Counted from the first letter of the stretch, positions 1-7,425 are shown. The stretch is DNA of 10,279 nt from Candidatus Bathyarchaeota archaeon (GCA_026967815.1 JAPUUO010000045.1:1-10279), one strand, 5' to 3'. A program made the numbers and translations. Notes: generated by a model not told the origin, from the sequence alone.

Positions 1-55
1 CTTCAAACTCAACAATAAAATCAATGTCATCTACAATCAGGATTCTTTTACTCAT
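1..55 (-). CDS. Response regulator receiver domain, N-terminal fragment (runs off left edge)
   Basis: Only the first 18 codons are in the window. They read MSKRILIVDDIDFIVEFE, which is the first beta strand of a CheY-like receiver followed by the paired acidic residues (D9, D10) that bind Mg2+ in this family. The phosphoacceptor aspartate and any output domain lie outside the window, so the class (CheY-like, OmpR-like, NtrC-like) cannot be told. A weak AAGG ribosome binding site lies 11 bases upstream of the ATG. A TATAAT sits at 66-61, only 5 bases before the start codon, so a leaderless transcript is possible but unproven. It follows murJ on the same strand after a 92-base gap. Confidence 0.75.
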   Translation of the reverse strand, partial: MSKRILIVDDIDFIVEFE

Positions 56-68
56 ATAAGATTATACC

Positions 69-156
69 TTCGTACGTTTTTTATATTTTAACGTATTAAA
101 GAATTTATGTCTGTAGGGAATTTCGTACAAAAGAACAAAAGAAAGACCTAACGTAT
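69..156. repeat. Two short direct-repeat pairs between murJ and the response regulator
   Basis: TTCGTAC occurs at 69-75 and 122-128, and TAACGTAT at 89-96 and 149-156. The two pairs have similar offsets (53 and 60 bases), which could reflect an old duplication or regulator half-sites. In such AT-rich sequence chance is also plausible. No hairpin terminator is evident after murJ here. Confidence 0.25.
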
Positions 157-1554
157 ATGATCGAGTAGAAAATGATTGACTTCATACATTATAAATGAAA
201 AGAGTAGCAAGGCTAAAAGCAGATATATAGATCTCTTTGATCTTATGATCTCCAAGAATCTCTCTGTTCCCACTTCTTTTACGGTGAGGATAAAAAGTAC
301 CCATCCCCCGATACTCCCAGCCAATGCAAGTCCTGAAGCGCCAAGGGGATGCATAAGTATCAGTGAAAATGTCACAGAGGTGATCAGAGAGTAGACCGCT
401 ATTTTGGCTGCTTTGAGGTGTCTATGGGATGCATAGAGAAAAAGAGAAAAGAGTTTTGCCAGTCCAAAAGGAAGTAAGCCCACCATATACATTTGAAGTA
501 CGCTTACAGTTTCGAGTGTTTGCACGCTTGTAAATTTTCCTCTCTCAAAGAGCAGCCATACGATGGGTTCTGCAAGTAAGATACCACCAACCATTGCCCC
601 GCCTAACAAGAATGAAAGTAACCAAAAGGCTTGATTGAGGTTTTTATAGGCTTCTGTTTCATTTTTGTTTTTAAGGGCTTTTGAGACAGAAGGAAAAAGC
701 ACGGTAGCTGTGGCTATAGCAATGATGGCAAGCGGAAGCTGAAAGACACGGTTGGCATAAAAAAGGTACGAGACAGAGCCTGTCATGAGGAAAGTTGCCA
801 AGAGTGTGTCTATAAAAGCAGAGATCTGAGGCGTGGAGTTCCCGAGTATACCGGGTAAAAAGAGAGACTGAAAATGCTTTTTCTCTTCCTCAACATCTTT
901 GCTTTTTCTGTATTTCCATCCCCCTATAAGTATTTTATGCAGATTAAGATTATTGAGTGTGAGAAGGTGCGAAATCACCTGTAATCCTCCACCGATGAGT
1001 ACTGCAAAACTGAGTGCATAGGCTACGGTTTTTGGATCTTCTTTCATATAGATGTAAAGTGCTGCGATCATCGAAATATTGAGCAGGGCTGTTGACATGG
1101 CTGTGGTGAAAAAATGGTTTTTGTATTGTAAGAGGGTGGCCAAGAATGTGACGATAAAGATGAGGTCCAGGTACCAAAAGTTTATCGCGGTCATAGGAGA
1201 CGTTTTGGCTATCAGTTCGCTCTCCCATCCTAAAGCCAAAAGTTTCGTGATGGGTTCAGGGAAAAAGGTGATGAGGAGTGAAAAAGCCATTAAAAAGAGC
1301 AAAAAACGTAAAAAGATCGCTGTGGCAAAGACACCTTTATGTTTTGAAGCTACAAATGAAGGCATAAAGGCCTGTGTAAATGCACCTTCGGCAAAGATAC
1401 GGCGAAAAAGATTAGGCAGTTTGAATGCTACAAAAAACATATCACTCCACATGGAGGCACCCAAAGCCGAAGCCATAAGGACGTCACGACCCAGACCGGT
1501 AACACGTGAAACCAAGATACCGAAGCTGTTGGTGAAGATAGATTTAAGTCGCAT
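148..1554 (-). CDS. murJ: Lipid II flippase MurJ (MviN)
   Basis: MurJ is the inner-membrane MOP-superfamily flippase that moves lipid-linked peptidoglycan precursor to the periplasmic side. The 468-residue protein is hydrophobic throughout and aligns with E. coli MurJ from its N-terminus: S16-R17-V18-T19-G20, G22-R23-D24, D38, then LPNLFRRIFAEGAFTQAF at 46-63. R17, R23, R51 and R269 match the central-cavity arginines R18, R24, R52 and R270 that are essential in E. coli. The ANRVFQLPLA motif (267-276) is also intact. At 468 residues it is shorter than the roughly 510 of E. coli, which fits a 14-helix protein without a long tail. The ATG at 1554 has AAAGGGA 3 bases upstream. It is the only gene of the murJ/tetR/response-regulator stretch whose function is certain. 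Confidence 0.95.
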   Translation of the reverse strand: MRLKSIFTNSFGILVSRVTGLGRDVLMASALGASMWSDMFFVAFKLPNLFRRIFAEGAFTQAFMPSFVASKHKGVFATAIFLRFLLFLMAFSLLITFFPEPITKLLALGWESELIAKTSPMTAINFWYLDLIFIVTFLATLLQYKNHFFTTAMSTALLNISMIAALYIYMKEDPKTVAYALSFAVLIGGGLQVISHLLTLNNLNLHKILIGGWKYRKSKDVEEEKKHFQSLFLPGILGNSTPQISAFIDTLLATFLMTGSVSYLFYANRVFQLPLAIIAIATATVLFPSVSKALKNKNETEAYKNLNQAFWLLSFLLGGAMVGGILLAEPIVWLLFERGKFTSVQTLETVSVLQMYMVGLLPFGLAKLFSLFLYASHRHLKAAKIAVYSLITSVTFSLILMHPLGASGLALAGSIGGWVLFILTVKEVGTERFLEIIRSKRSIYLLLALLLFSFIMYEVNHFLLDHIR

Positions 1555-1581
1555 AAGTCCCTTTAATGTTAAGTTGCAGAT

Positions 1582-1621
1582 ATTTTAGCGTAATGTTTAT
1601 TTGAGTAGAAATATGTGTCAA
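1582..1621 (-). promoter_or_regulatory. Candidate murJ promoter
   Basis: Reading the minus strand, a consensus TTGACA (1621-1616) is followed by a TAAAAT (1587-1582) about 28 bases upstream of the murJ start. The spacer between them is 28 bases, too long for one sigma-70 promoter, so the two may not belong together. The TAAAAT may act alone, because -35 elements are poorly conserved in Campylobacterota. Confidence 0.25.
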
Positions 1622-1706
1622 AAATACTTTCACTAAAATCTTATAAAGTACTATATCTTATAAGGTTTTTAGATTTATGATCATGATCCATTTATGAAAT
1701 TGAATC

Positions 1707-1747
1707 AAAGAGGGCAGAAGATAGCATTAACATCACCTGACCTCTTT
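1707..1747. terminator. Hairpin between tetR and murJ, possible terminator
   Basis: AAAGAGG (1707-1713) pairs with CCTCTTT (1741-1747). An inner CAG/CTG pairing follows one mismatched position. It lies 42 bases past the tetR stop. On the plus strand the stem is followed by a T-rich run (TTACTCTTTT); on the minus strand, the direction tetR needs, the following sequence is only moderately T-rich. It would separate tetR from murJ transcription. The rest of the 1555-1788 gap shows no ORF. Confidence 0.4.
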
Positions 1748-1788
1748 TTACTCTTTTACACATCTTTTTATTCATCAGTAGATCAACA

Positions 1789-2373
1789 CTAAACGCTTTG
1801 ACGTCTGACACCGTGAAGAAACATCTCTATGGTCTCATCGACGATCTGTTCTGCCTGACATTCTCCATAAAGATAACTTTCGATGAAACCATCTGAAAGT
1901 TTTTTGAAAAGGATCGCCAAATGTTTATGGTTTGTGTTTTCAGAAGGAATAAGAATACGAAGCTGCCGAACCAGATATTGATAGATCTCTTCAACCACAT
2001 TATGGTTTGAGATCTCCAACTTATGGAAAAAATAGGGATCGTTCGTGATCGGCTCGTCACGATGGTGCTCGGTTTGAATGAATTGGGCGTATTTGTAGGT
2101 CAGATAAATTTTGAGGTTTTCGAGCGGATCGCTGCCTTCGTGTTCCATGAGATCGGCAAGAAATGCTTCCATCTTCAAGATCAGATATTCGACATAAAGT
2201 TCTTCTTTTGAGCCGAACAGATTGTAAATGGTCCCCACTGATGTTTCGAGTTCTTTGGCCAAATCAGATATTTTAAAATGCTTATACCCTGTCTCGTCAA
2301 AATACCGGGCTGCCGCGTTCAGATAGAGCTCTTTTTTGACACGATTCAACTCTTCATTGATAACCTTTTTCAA
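1789..2373 (-). CDS. TetR-family transcriptional regulator
   Basis: This is a DNA-binding repressor-type protein with an N-terminal helix-turn-helix and a diverged C-terminal ligand/dimerisation domain. The HTH reads ISDLAKELETSVGTIYNLF (residues 35-53 from this start) and is followed by the usual SKEELY recognition-end motif. The remaining ~135 residues are mostly helical and do not identify a ligand. The start is chosen as TTG at 2373 because AGGAAGAG lies directly upstream at good spacing. A longer in-frame TTG at 2397 has no ribosome binding site and would lie before the predicted transcription start near 2391. The protein is then 194 residues, normal for the family. It is divergent from the SulP-por operon, which is the usual arrangement for a local TetR regulator of its neighbours. 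That target is inferred, not shown. Confidence 0.88.
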   Translation of the reverse strand: MKKVINEELNRVKKELYLNAAARYFDETGYKHFKISDLAKELETSVGTIYNLFGSKEELYVEYLILKMEAFLADLMEHEGSDPLENLKIYLTYKYAQFIQTEHHRDEPITNDPYFFHKLEISNHNVVEEIYQYLVRQLRILIPSENTNHKHLAILFKKLSDGFIESYLYGECQAEQIVDETIEMFLHGVRRQSV

Positions 2374-2397
2374 ATCTCTTCCTGTTTTTTTTATCAA

Positions 2398-2426
2398 ATC
2401 ATATCGGAAAAATGTTCTATTTTCAA
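2398..2426 (-). promoter_or_regulatory. Sigma-70-type promoter of tetR
   Basis: On the minus strand TTGAAA (2426-2421) and TATGAT (2403-2398) are separated by exactly 17 bases. Transcription would begin near 2391, giving a short leader that contains the AGGAAGAG ribosome binding site before the TTG at 2373. This is the best-matching promoter in the window and supports the shorter tetR start. Confidence 0.6.
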
Positions 2427-2450
2427 TTAAAAATAACCATATTTATTATT

Positions 2451-2478
2451 TTGAACTTAATTCAATATTAAGAATACT
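2451..2478 (+). promoter_or_regulatory. Candidate promoter of the SulP-por operon
   Basis: TTGAAC (2451-2456) and AATACT (2473-2478) are separated by 16 bases, with a transcription start expected around 2485. The -35 matches consensus at 5 of 6 positions and the -10 at 4 of 6. It lies 52 bases upstream of the preferred SulP start and is the best candidate in the divergent gap. Confidence 0.4.
2456..2472. promoter_or_regulatory. 17-bp palindrome, candidate TetR operator
   Basis: CTTAAT (2456-2461) and ATTAAG (2467-2472) are perfect inverted arms around a 5-base centre. TetR-family operators are typically palindromes of about this size. It lies between the proposed -35 and -10 of the SulP promoter, where a bound dimer would block RNA polymerase. 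The sequence is AT-rich, so chance cannot be excluded. Confidence 0.4.
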
Positions 2479-2529
2479 TCACTACAATTCCGAAATAAAA
2501 AAAAATTTCTGTAAAGGATGGCCCTACTG

Positions 2530-4227
2530 ATGTTCCGATCGCTTAAAGACTCACTCGAACCCAAGTTGATGACGCTATGGCGGCTTCAGGGTTATTCAAA
2601 ATCCGATTTTTATGCTGATCTCATCGCTGGACTTGTGGTTGCCATCGTTGCGCTTCCTCTCGCAATGGCGATCGCTATCGCATCCAACCTCCCGCCAGAG
2701 AGAGGGCTGTTTACGGCTATTGTTGCCGGATTTATCATATCAGCACATGGAGGCAGCCGTTATCAGATAGGGGGACCGACAGCTGCATTTATAGTTACGG
2801 TGGCAATGGTCGCTATGGAACACGGATATGAGGGATTAGTGTTAGCGACCATCATGGCAGGGGTTATATTGATGATCATGGCATTTCTTCGTGCAGGAGA
2901 ATTGATTAAGTTTATCCCCTATCCTGTGGTTGTCGGATTTACCTCCGGCATTGCGCTTCTCATCGCGTTTTCACAACTACGGGATTTTTTTGGGCTTGAG
3001 GTAGAGAGCATACCTCCCGATTTTATCGATAAACTCATGGTGTACCTTGCACACTTGGATGAAATGAATATCTATGCAGTTATCGTTTCATTGACGTCGA
3101 TCGCCATCATCCTCTTCTTTAAAAAGTATATCCCGAAGATACCTGGGCCGATTGTGGTAGTTGTTCTTGCAGCTTTAGCCGTGTGGATATTTCATTTGCC
3201 TATTGAAACGATTGAAAGCCGTTTTGGTTCTATCCCTTCCATGCTTCCAGCGCCTGCATGGCCGGATGTATCGTTTGAGAAACTGCGTCAACTACTGCCT
3301 GATGCCATTACCATTGCAACACTTGCTGCCATCGAATCGCTTCTTTCCGCTGTAGTTGCGGATGGTATGACAGGAACCCATCACAAATCAAATGCTGAGC
3401 TGTTCGGGCAGGGTACAGCCAACATTGCTTCAGGATTTTTTGGAGGGCTTCCGGCCACTGGAGCGATAGCTCGGACTGCTACGAATATCAAAGCGGGAGC
3501 ACGCACACCTATGGCGGGAATCATGCACGCACTTTGGCTTTTTGTATTTATGCTCTTTCTCGCACCACTTATTATCAAGATTCCTCTTGCTGCTTTAGCT
3601 GCAATATTGATAGTTGTGGCATGGAATATGTCGGAAATAAAACATATCAAAGAGATCATGAAAGCACCGCGAAGCGATCGCATTATTTTGATCGTTACGT
3701 TTGCATTGACCGTACTGGTCGATCTGAATTTCGCCATCCAGGCCGGTATCGCGTTGGCCTCGATCCTCTTTATCGATTCAATGATGAAAGCAACCAAGAT
3801 CCGTGTATTTGAAAATGAAGAAGACCCTGATTCCATCGATCGAAAAGCTGTGCCTCAGGATATCGAAGTGTATGAAATTCAGGGCCCGCTCTTTTTCGGT
3901 GTCGCCGAAAAGCTCATTAATACCTTGACCCTCTTTGAACATCCTCCGAAAGTTTTTATATTGCGGATGCGACATGTTCCTCTGATCGATGCGGCAGGAC
4001 TTCATGCACTTGAGATTTTGCATGAACGTCTTGAAAAACAGCAGACGGTTCTCATCCTTTCCGGTGTGCGTCCGGAAGTTCAGTCTCATATTGTTAAAGC
4101 ATCATTAAACAGACTTATCGGAAATGAAAACATTGTGGATCATATTAACAAGGCGATCATAAGAGCCTCTCAAATCACAGGTACAGATCAAACATATAAC
4201 GAAGGAGATGTTCAATCAAACACTTAA
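2530..4227 (+). CDS. SulP-family anion transporter with STAS domain
   Basis: This inner-membrane SulP (SLC26-like) permease has about 12-14 hydrophobic segments in residues 25-420, then a cytoplasmic STAS domain at about 443-546. Family hallmarks are seen: the GLVVAIVALPLAMAIAIAS stretch (34-52), HGGSRYQIGGPTAAF (73-87), and AIESLLSAVVADGMTGTHHKSN followed by GGLPATGAIARTATN (267-319). Family substrates include sulfate, bicarbonate (BicA) and C4-dicarboxylates (DauA), and sequence alone does not separate them. Its place as first gene before pyruvate synthase makes bicarbonate an attractive inference. The STAS loop reads IDAAG (486-490), lacking the Ser/Thr that is phosphorylated in anti-sigma-antagonist relatives. 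An ATG at 2518 is in frame, but AAAGG abuts it with no spacing, so ATG 2530 is preferred (565 residues); its own spacing of about 12 bases is long. Confidence 0.92.
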   Translation: MFRSLKDSLEPKLMTLWRLQGYSKSDFYADLIAGLVVAIVALPLAMAIAIASNLPPERGLFTAIVAGFIISAHGGSRYQIGGPTAAFIVTVAMVAMEHGYEGLVLATIMAGVILMIMAFLRAGELIKFIPYPVVVGFTSGIALLIAFSQLRDFFGLEVESIPPDFIDKLMVYLAHLDEMNIYAVIVSLTSIAIILFFKKYIPKIPGPIVVVVLAALAVWIFHLPIETIESRFGSIPSMLPAPAWPDVSFEKLRQLLPDAITIATLAAIESLLSAVVADGMTGTHHKSNAELFGQGTANIASGFFGGLPATGAIARTATNIKAGARTPMAGIMHALWLFVFMLFLAPLIIKIPLAALAAILIVVAWNMSEIKHIKEIMKAPRSDRIILIVTFALTVLVDLNFAIQAGIALASILFIDSMMKATKIRVFENEEDPDSIDRKAVPQDIEVYEIQGPLFFGVAEKLINTLTLFEHPPKVFILRMRHVPLIDAAGLHALEILHERLEKQQTVLILSGVRPEVQSHIVKASLNRLIGNENIVDHINKAIIRASQITGTDQTYNEGDVQSNT

Positions 4228-4263
4228 TCAAATATCGAAAAAAATCATTCACAAGGAGAGAAT

Positions 4264-4821
4264 ATGCTTGAAATCAGATGGCATAGCCGTGCTGGACAAG
4301 GTGCAGTTACAGGTGCTAAAGGTTTAGCGGAAGTTGTCGCTTCCACGGGAAAAGATGTGCAGGCATTTGCATTTTATGGTTCTGCAAAGCGGGGGGCTGC
4401 CATGATGGCATTTAACCGCGTGGATGACAAAGTCATTCTAAATCACGAAAAATTTATGCAACCTGACTATGTACTTGTGATTGATCCGGCATTGGTTTAT
4501 GCAGCAGATATCACTATGAATGAAAAAGAGAATACAGTTTACATCATCACAACACATTTAAGCACCCAGGAGCTTATTGCATCCCAGCCAAAACTTTCAG
4601 GTAAAAAAGTCTTCACGGTTGACTGTATCAAGATCTCACAGGAGACGATCGGAAAAGCCATTCCCAATACACCAATGCTGGGTGCATTGATGAAAGTATC
4701 TGGAATGTATGACATAGAGTTTTTTAAAGAGAATATGTTGAAGGTTCTCAAAAAACTTCCTCAAAAAATAATCGATGCCAATATGATAGCCATTCAACGC
4801 GCATATGACGAAGTAAAATAA
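4264..4821 (+). CDS. porG: Pyruvate:ferredoxin oxidoreductase, gamma subunit
   Basis: This is the gamma subunit of a four-subunit 2-oxoacid:acceptor oxidoreductase, which interconverts pyruvate + CoA with acetyl-CoA + CO2 using ferredoxin or flavodoxin. The 185 residues start with the family signature HSRAGQGAVTGAKGLAEV (7-24) and continue with FAFYGSAKRGAAMMAFNRV. The C-terminal part contains IPNTPMLGALMKVSG, typical of the gamma domain near the CoA site. Length is close to Helicobacter PorG (called PorC in some annotations). AAGGAG lies 5 bases before the ATG. It starts 36 bases after the SulP stop and ends 9 bases before porD. In an autotrophic campylobacterote the enzyme would run toward pyruvate synthesis; a fermentative or oxidative direction is equally possible from sequence. 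Confidence 0.95.
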   Translation: MLEIRWHSRAGQGAVTGAKGLAEVVASTGKDVQAFAFYGSAKRGAAMMAFNRVDDKVILNHEKFMQPDYVLVIDPALVYAADITMNEKENTVYIITTHLSTQELIASQPKLSGKKVFTVDCIKISQETIGKAIPNTPMLGALMKVSGMYDIEFFKENMLKVLKKLPQKIIDANMIAIQRAYDEVK

Positions 4822-4830
4822 GGAGAAAAA

Positions 4831-5235
4831 ATGGTAGAAAATGGATGGGATACATTTGAGATTGGTACGATACTCAGACCTTTTGAAGGCCCAGCATCGG
4901 ATGTAGCAAATATACTACCCGAAGATCGTTCCTACACAAAATCAAACTCATTTAGTGTAAGCGTAGCCGATTGGCGTATAGAGAAGCCTTTGTTCAACAA
5001 AGAACACTGTATTGACTGTCAATTCTGCTGGATCTACTGTCCTGATATGTCGATCATATCCCGTGATAAAAAAATGATCGGCATTGATTATGACCACTGT
5101 AAAGGGTGCGGTATCTGCGTTGAAGTTTGTCCCACTACACCTAAATCACTTCTGATGTTCCCAGAACAAAAAGACGAAGAAGCGGCATTATCTGAATGGC
5201 CTAAAAAAGAGAAAAAAGAAGCAAAGGAAAATTAA
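4831..5235 (+). CDS. porD: Pyruvate:ferredoxin oxidoreductase, delta (2x[4Fe-4S]) subunit
   Basis: This ferredoxin-like delta subunit passes electrons between the catalytic core and external ferredoxin or flavodoxin. The 134-residue protein has two classical CxxCxxCxxxCP clusters: C60, C63, C66, C70 and C90, C93, C96, C100. After the second comes PTTPKSLLMF, the normal end of the domain, then a charged Lys/Glu-rich tail (from about residue 113). The N-terminal 58 residues (GWDTFEIGTILRPFEGPAS) form the POR-delta extension before the clusters. Its AAGGAG ribosome binding site overlaps the porG stop codon (TAAGGAG), and its own stop overlaps the porA start by one base, so translation is probably coupled. 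Confidence 0.95.
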   Translation: MVENGWDTFEIGTILRPFEGPASDVANILPEDRSYTKSNSFSVSVADWRIEKPLFNKEHCIDCQFCWIYCPDMSIISRDKKMIGIDYDHCKGCGICVEVCPTTPKSLLMFPEQKDEEAALSEWPKKEKKEAKEN

Positions 5236-6455
5236 TGGCTGAACTATTCGAATTACATGATATTGAAGTATGGGACGGAAATATGGCGGCAAGCCATGCA
5301 TTGCGCCAGGCACAAGTGGATGTGGTTGCTGCCTATCCCATTACCCCATCTACGCCGATCGTGGAAAATTATGCAAATTTTATGGCAAACGGCTATGTTG
5401 ACGGCGAATTTGTCATGGCGGAATCCGAGCATGGTGCGATGTCGTGCTGTATCGGTGCATCAGCAGCCGGCGGACGTGTTGCTACGGCAACGAGTTCACA
5501 AGGATTCGCGCTAATGCTGGAAACCTTGTATTCTGCATCCGGTATGCGACTCCCGATCGTACTCAATGTCGTGAACCGTGCTATCGGTGCGCCGCTCAAC
5601 GTGAACGGAGACCACTCGGATATGTACATGGGGCGTGATAGCGGCTGGATACAGATCGATTGCTATAACCCGCAAGATGCTTACGATATGAACCTTGTCG
5701 CGTTCCGCGTTTCAGAGGATCATGATATTCGCCTTCCGGCGATGGTGCACCAAGATGGGTTTATGACATCCCATACGGCACAGAGGGTAAAAACACTTGC
5801 GGATGATGTAGCGTACAAGTTTATCGGTGAGTTTAAACCGATGAACGATATGCTGGATTTGGATCATCCTGTAACACATGGGGCCCAAACCGAAGAGGAT
5901 TGGCACTTTGAGCACAAAGCCCGTCAACATCACGCTCTGATGAGCGCTGTCTTACCTAAAATTCAAGAGGCATTTGATGCGCTGAAAGCACTGACCGGCC
6001 GTCAATACAACATCGTAGAAAGTTACAATATGGACGACGCTGACATAGCGATCGTTTGTATGGGAACATCTGTAGAAACCGCCGAAGAAGTATCGAATGA
6101 GCTTCGCGCCCAAGGGATCAAGGCTGGTGTCGTTGGTATTCGTATCTTCCGTCCCTTCCCGCTTGAACAAATTGCCGATGTACTTAAAGGCTGCAAGGCG
6201 ATCGCTGCGCTTGACAGATCCAGTCCAAACGGTACGGTTGGCGCACTCTTCAATGAACTTGCAGGGGCGTTATTTAATACGGGTACCCACGCGGTACTGA
6301 CCAACTACATTTATGGTCTTGGTGGACGTGACTTGACAAAATCCAGTTTGCATTCAATATATCGTGACCTTCAGGCAAATGCGGAGGCGGGGTGTCCAAC
6401 GACTTCATTGCAACAATTCACTGGTCTTCGCGGACCGAAACTTTCGTTTTTTTAA
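5235..6455 (+). CDS. porA: Pyruvate:ferredoxin oxidoreductase, alpha subunit
   Basis: The alpha subunit holds the pyrimidine-side half of the thiamine-diphosphate site and the pyruvate pocket. In the 406-residue protein, YPITPSTP (34-41) and SEHGAMS (64-70) are the standard POR-alpha motifs; the glutamate of SEH (E65) is the likely activator of TPP. TSSQG is at 86-90, NRAIGAPLN at 114-122 and GDHSDMYMGRDSGW at 125-138, all intact. The C-terminal domain (about 262-390) has the transketolase-C fold pattern, with VGIRIFRPFP and ALDRSSPNG. Length matches the roughly 407 residues of Helicobacter PorA. The ATG overlaps the porD stop (TAATG). Base composition looks more GC-rich than in murJ or ruvA, which may reflect high expression or a separate origin. 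Confidence 0.96.
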   Translation: MAELFELHDIEVWDGNMAASHALRQAQVDVVAAYPITPSTPIVENYANFMANGYVDGEFVMAESEHGAMSCCIGASAAGGRVATATSSQGFALMLETLYSASGMRLPIVLNVVNRAIGAPLNVNGDHSDMYMGRDSGWIQIDCYNPQDAYDMNLVAFRVSEDHDIRLPAMVHQDGFMTSHTAQRVKTLADDVAYKFIGEFKPMNDMLDLDHPVTHGAQTEEDWHFEHKARQHHALMSAVLPKIQEAFDALKALTGRQYNIVESYNMDDADIAIVCMGTSVETAEEVSNELRAQGIKAGVVGIRIFRPFPLEQIADVLKGCKAIAALDRSSPNGTVGALFNELAGALFNTGTHAVLTNYIYGLGGRDLTKSSLHSIYRDLQANAEAGCPTTSLQQFTGLRGPKLSFF

Positions 6456-6464
6456 GGAGTATAC

Positions 6465-7418
6465 ATGTTTCAAGCGAAAACAAAAAATCTCAAAAATTTT
6501 TCGACATCAGCCGAGCGTTTTGAAGGAGCGAATCTTCTTTGTCCCGGATGCGCCCACTCCATTATTGTCCGTGAAGTACTGAATGCAACCAACGATAATT
6601 TGATCCTTGCAGCATCTACCGGATGTTTAGAAGTGTGTACCGCCGTGTATCCACATACTTCATGGGATGCTTCCTGGATCCATATCGGATTCGAAAATGG
6701 TTCCTCAGCAGTGGCAGGAGCTGAAGCGATGTACAAAGCGCTGAAGAACAAAGGGCGCTTGAAACAGCCCGATCGCACGCCAAAGTTTGTCGCATTCGGA
6801 GGAGACGGCGCGACATATGACATCGGTTTTCAGTGGATCTCCGGATGTTTTGAACGTGGGCACGATATGATGTATGTCTGTCTGGATAATGAAGTGTATG
6901 CAAATACTGGCGGACAACGTTCCTCTTCTACTCCGATCGGTGCATCGGCAACAACGACTCCTGCCGGACGTATAAGCTACGGTGAAAAACAAAACAAAAA
7001 AGACATCATGGCGATTATGGCGGCGCACGGTGCACCGTATGTGGCACAGGTCGCTCCGAACAAATGGAAAGATATGGTCGCCAAGATCCAAAAAGGGTTT
7101 GCGACCGAGGGTCCTGTTTTCATCAATGCGATGTCTGCATGTACCACGGAGTGGAAATTTGCCCCGGAAGATACCATTGCTATCTCAGATCTGGCAACCG
7201 ATTCGTTGGTGTTTCCGTTGTATGAGATCATTGACGGAACTAAACTTAATATCACATACCGTCCAAAAAATGTGATTCCGGTACGTGATTACCTCGGTGC
7301 ACAAGGGCGCTTTAAACATCTTTTCACCAAACAAAACGAGTATCTTATCGACGAGTGGCAGGCACGTGTAGATGCAAAATGGGAGCAGCTTCAACGTCGT
7401 GAAGAAGCCTGCCTTTAA
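6465..7418 (+). CDS. porB: Pyruvate:ferredoxin oxidoreductase, beta subunit
   Basis: The beta subunit binds the TPP diphosphate with Mg2+ and the proximal [4Fe-4S] cluster. In the 317 residues, CPGC (C26, C29), C54 in the STGCLEVC segment and C226 in SACTTEW are the expected cluster ligands. The TPP motif is GGDGATYDIG (112-121), with the distal ND-type part DNEVYANTGGQ (141-151). These are diagnostic of POR rather than 2-oxoglutarate oxidoreductase only in combination with the Helicobacter-like order, so the substrate assignment is strong but not absolute. AAGGAG lies 6 bases before the ATG and 9 bases separate it from porA. It is the last gene of the run; a hairpin follows the stop within 30 bases. 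Confidence 0.95.
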   Translation: MFQAKTKNLKNFSTSAERFEGANLLCPGCAHSIIVREVLNATNDNLILAASTGCLEVCTAVYPHTSWDASWIHIGFENGSSAVAGAEAMYKALKNKGRLKQPDRTPKFVAFGGDGATYDIGFQWISGCFERGHDMMYVCLDNEVYANTGGQRSSSTPIGASATTTPAGRISYGEKQNKKDIMAIMAAHGAPYVAQVAPNKWKDMVAKIQKGFATEGPVFINAMSACTTEWKFAPEDTIAISDLATDSLVFPLYEIIDGTKLNITYRPKNVIPVRDYLGAQGRFKHLFTKQNEYLIDEWQARVDAKWEQLQRREEACL

Positions 7419-7425
7419 TAAGTCA

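Noticed and set aside
1079..1588. 169-residue plus-strand ORF opposite the murJ start
   Set aside because: It is fully antisense to the conserved MurJ N-terminus, its composition is a Lys/Arg-rich mirror of hydrophobic codons, and it lacks any domain or ribosome binding site.
1677..1685. ATGATCAT palindrome between tetR and murJ
   Set aside because: At 8 bases in AT-rich sequence it is expected by chance and is not positioned at a promoter.
2518..2529. ATG 2518 as the SulP start
   Set aside because: The AAAGG sequence touches this ATG with no spacing; ATG 2530 is more plausible, though its spacing is long, so the choice is not certain.
3381..3836. 151-residue minus-strand ORF inside the SulP gene
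   Set aside because: It lies opposite well-conserved SulP membrane segments and shows no recognisable domain; a shadow of the coding strand.
4208..4330. ATG at 4208 after GAAGGAG near the SulP 3' end, opening a short frame into porG
   Set aside because: The ATG abuts the GAAGGA with no spacing, the peptide has no conserved features, and the porG ATG at 4264 has its own well-spaced AAGGAG.
6705..7091. Minus-strand ORFs (up to 128 residues) opposite porB
   Set aside because: They are antisense to the TPP-binding region of porB, rich in His/Arg/Cys as expected of a shadow frame.
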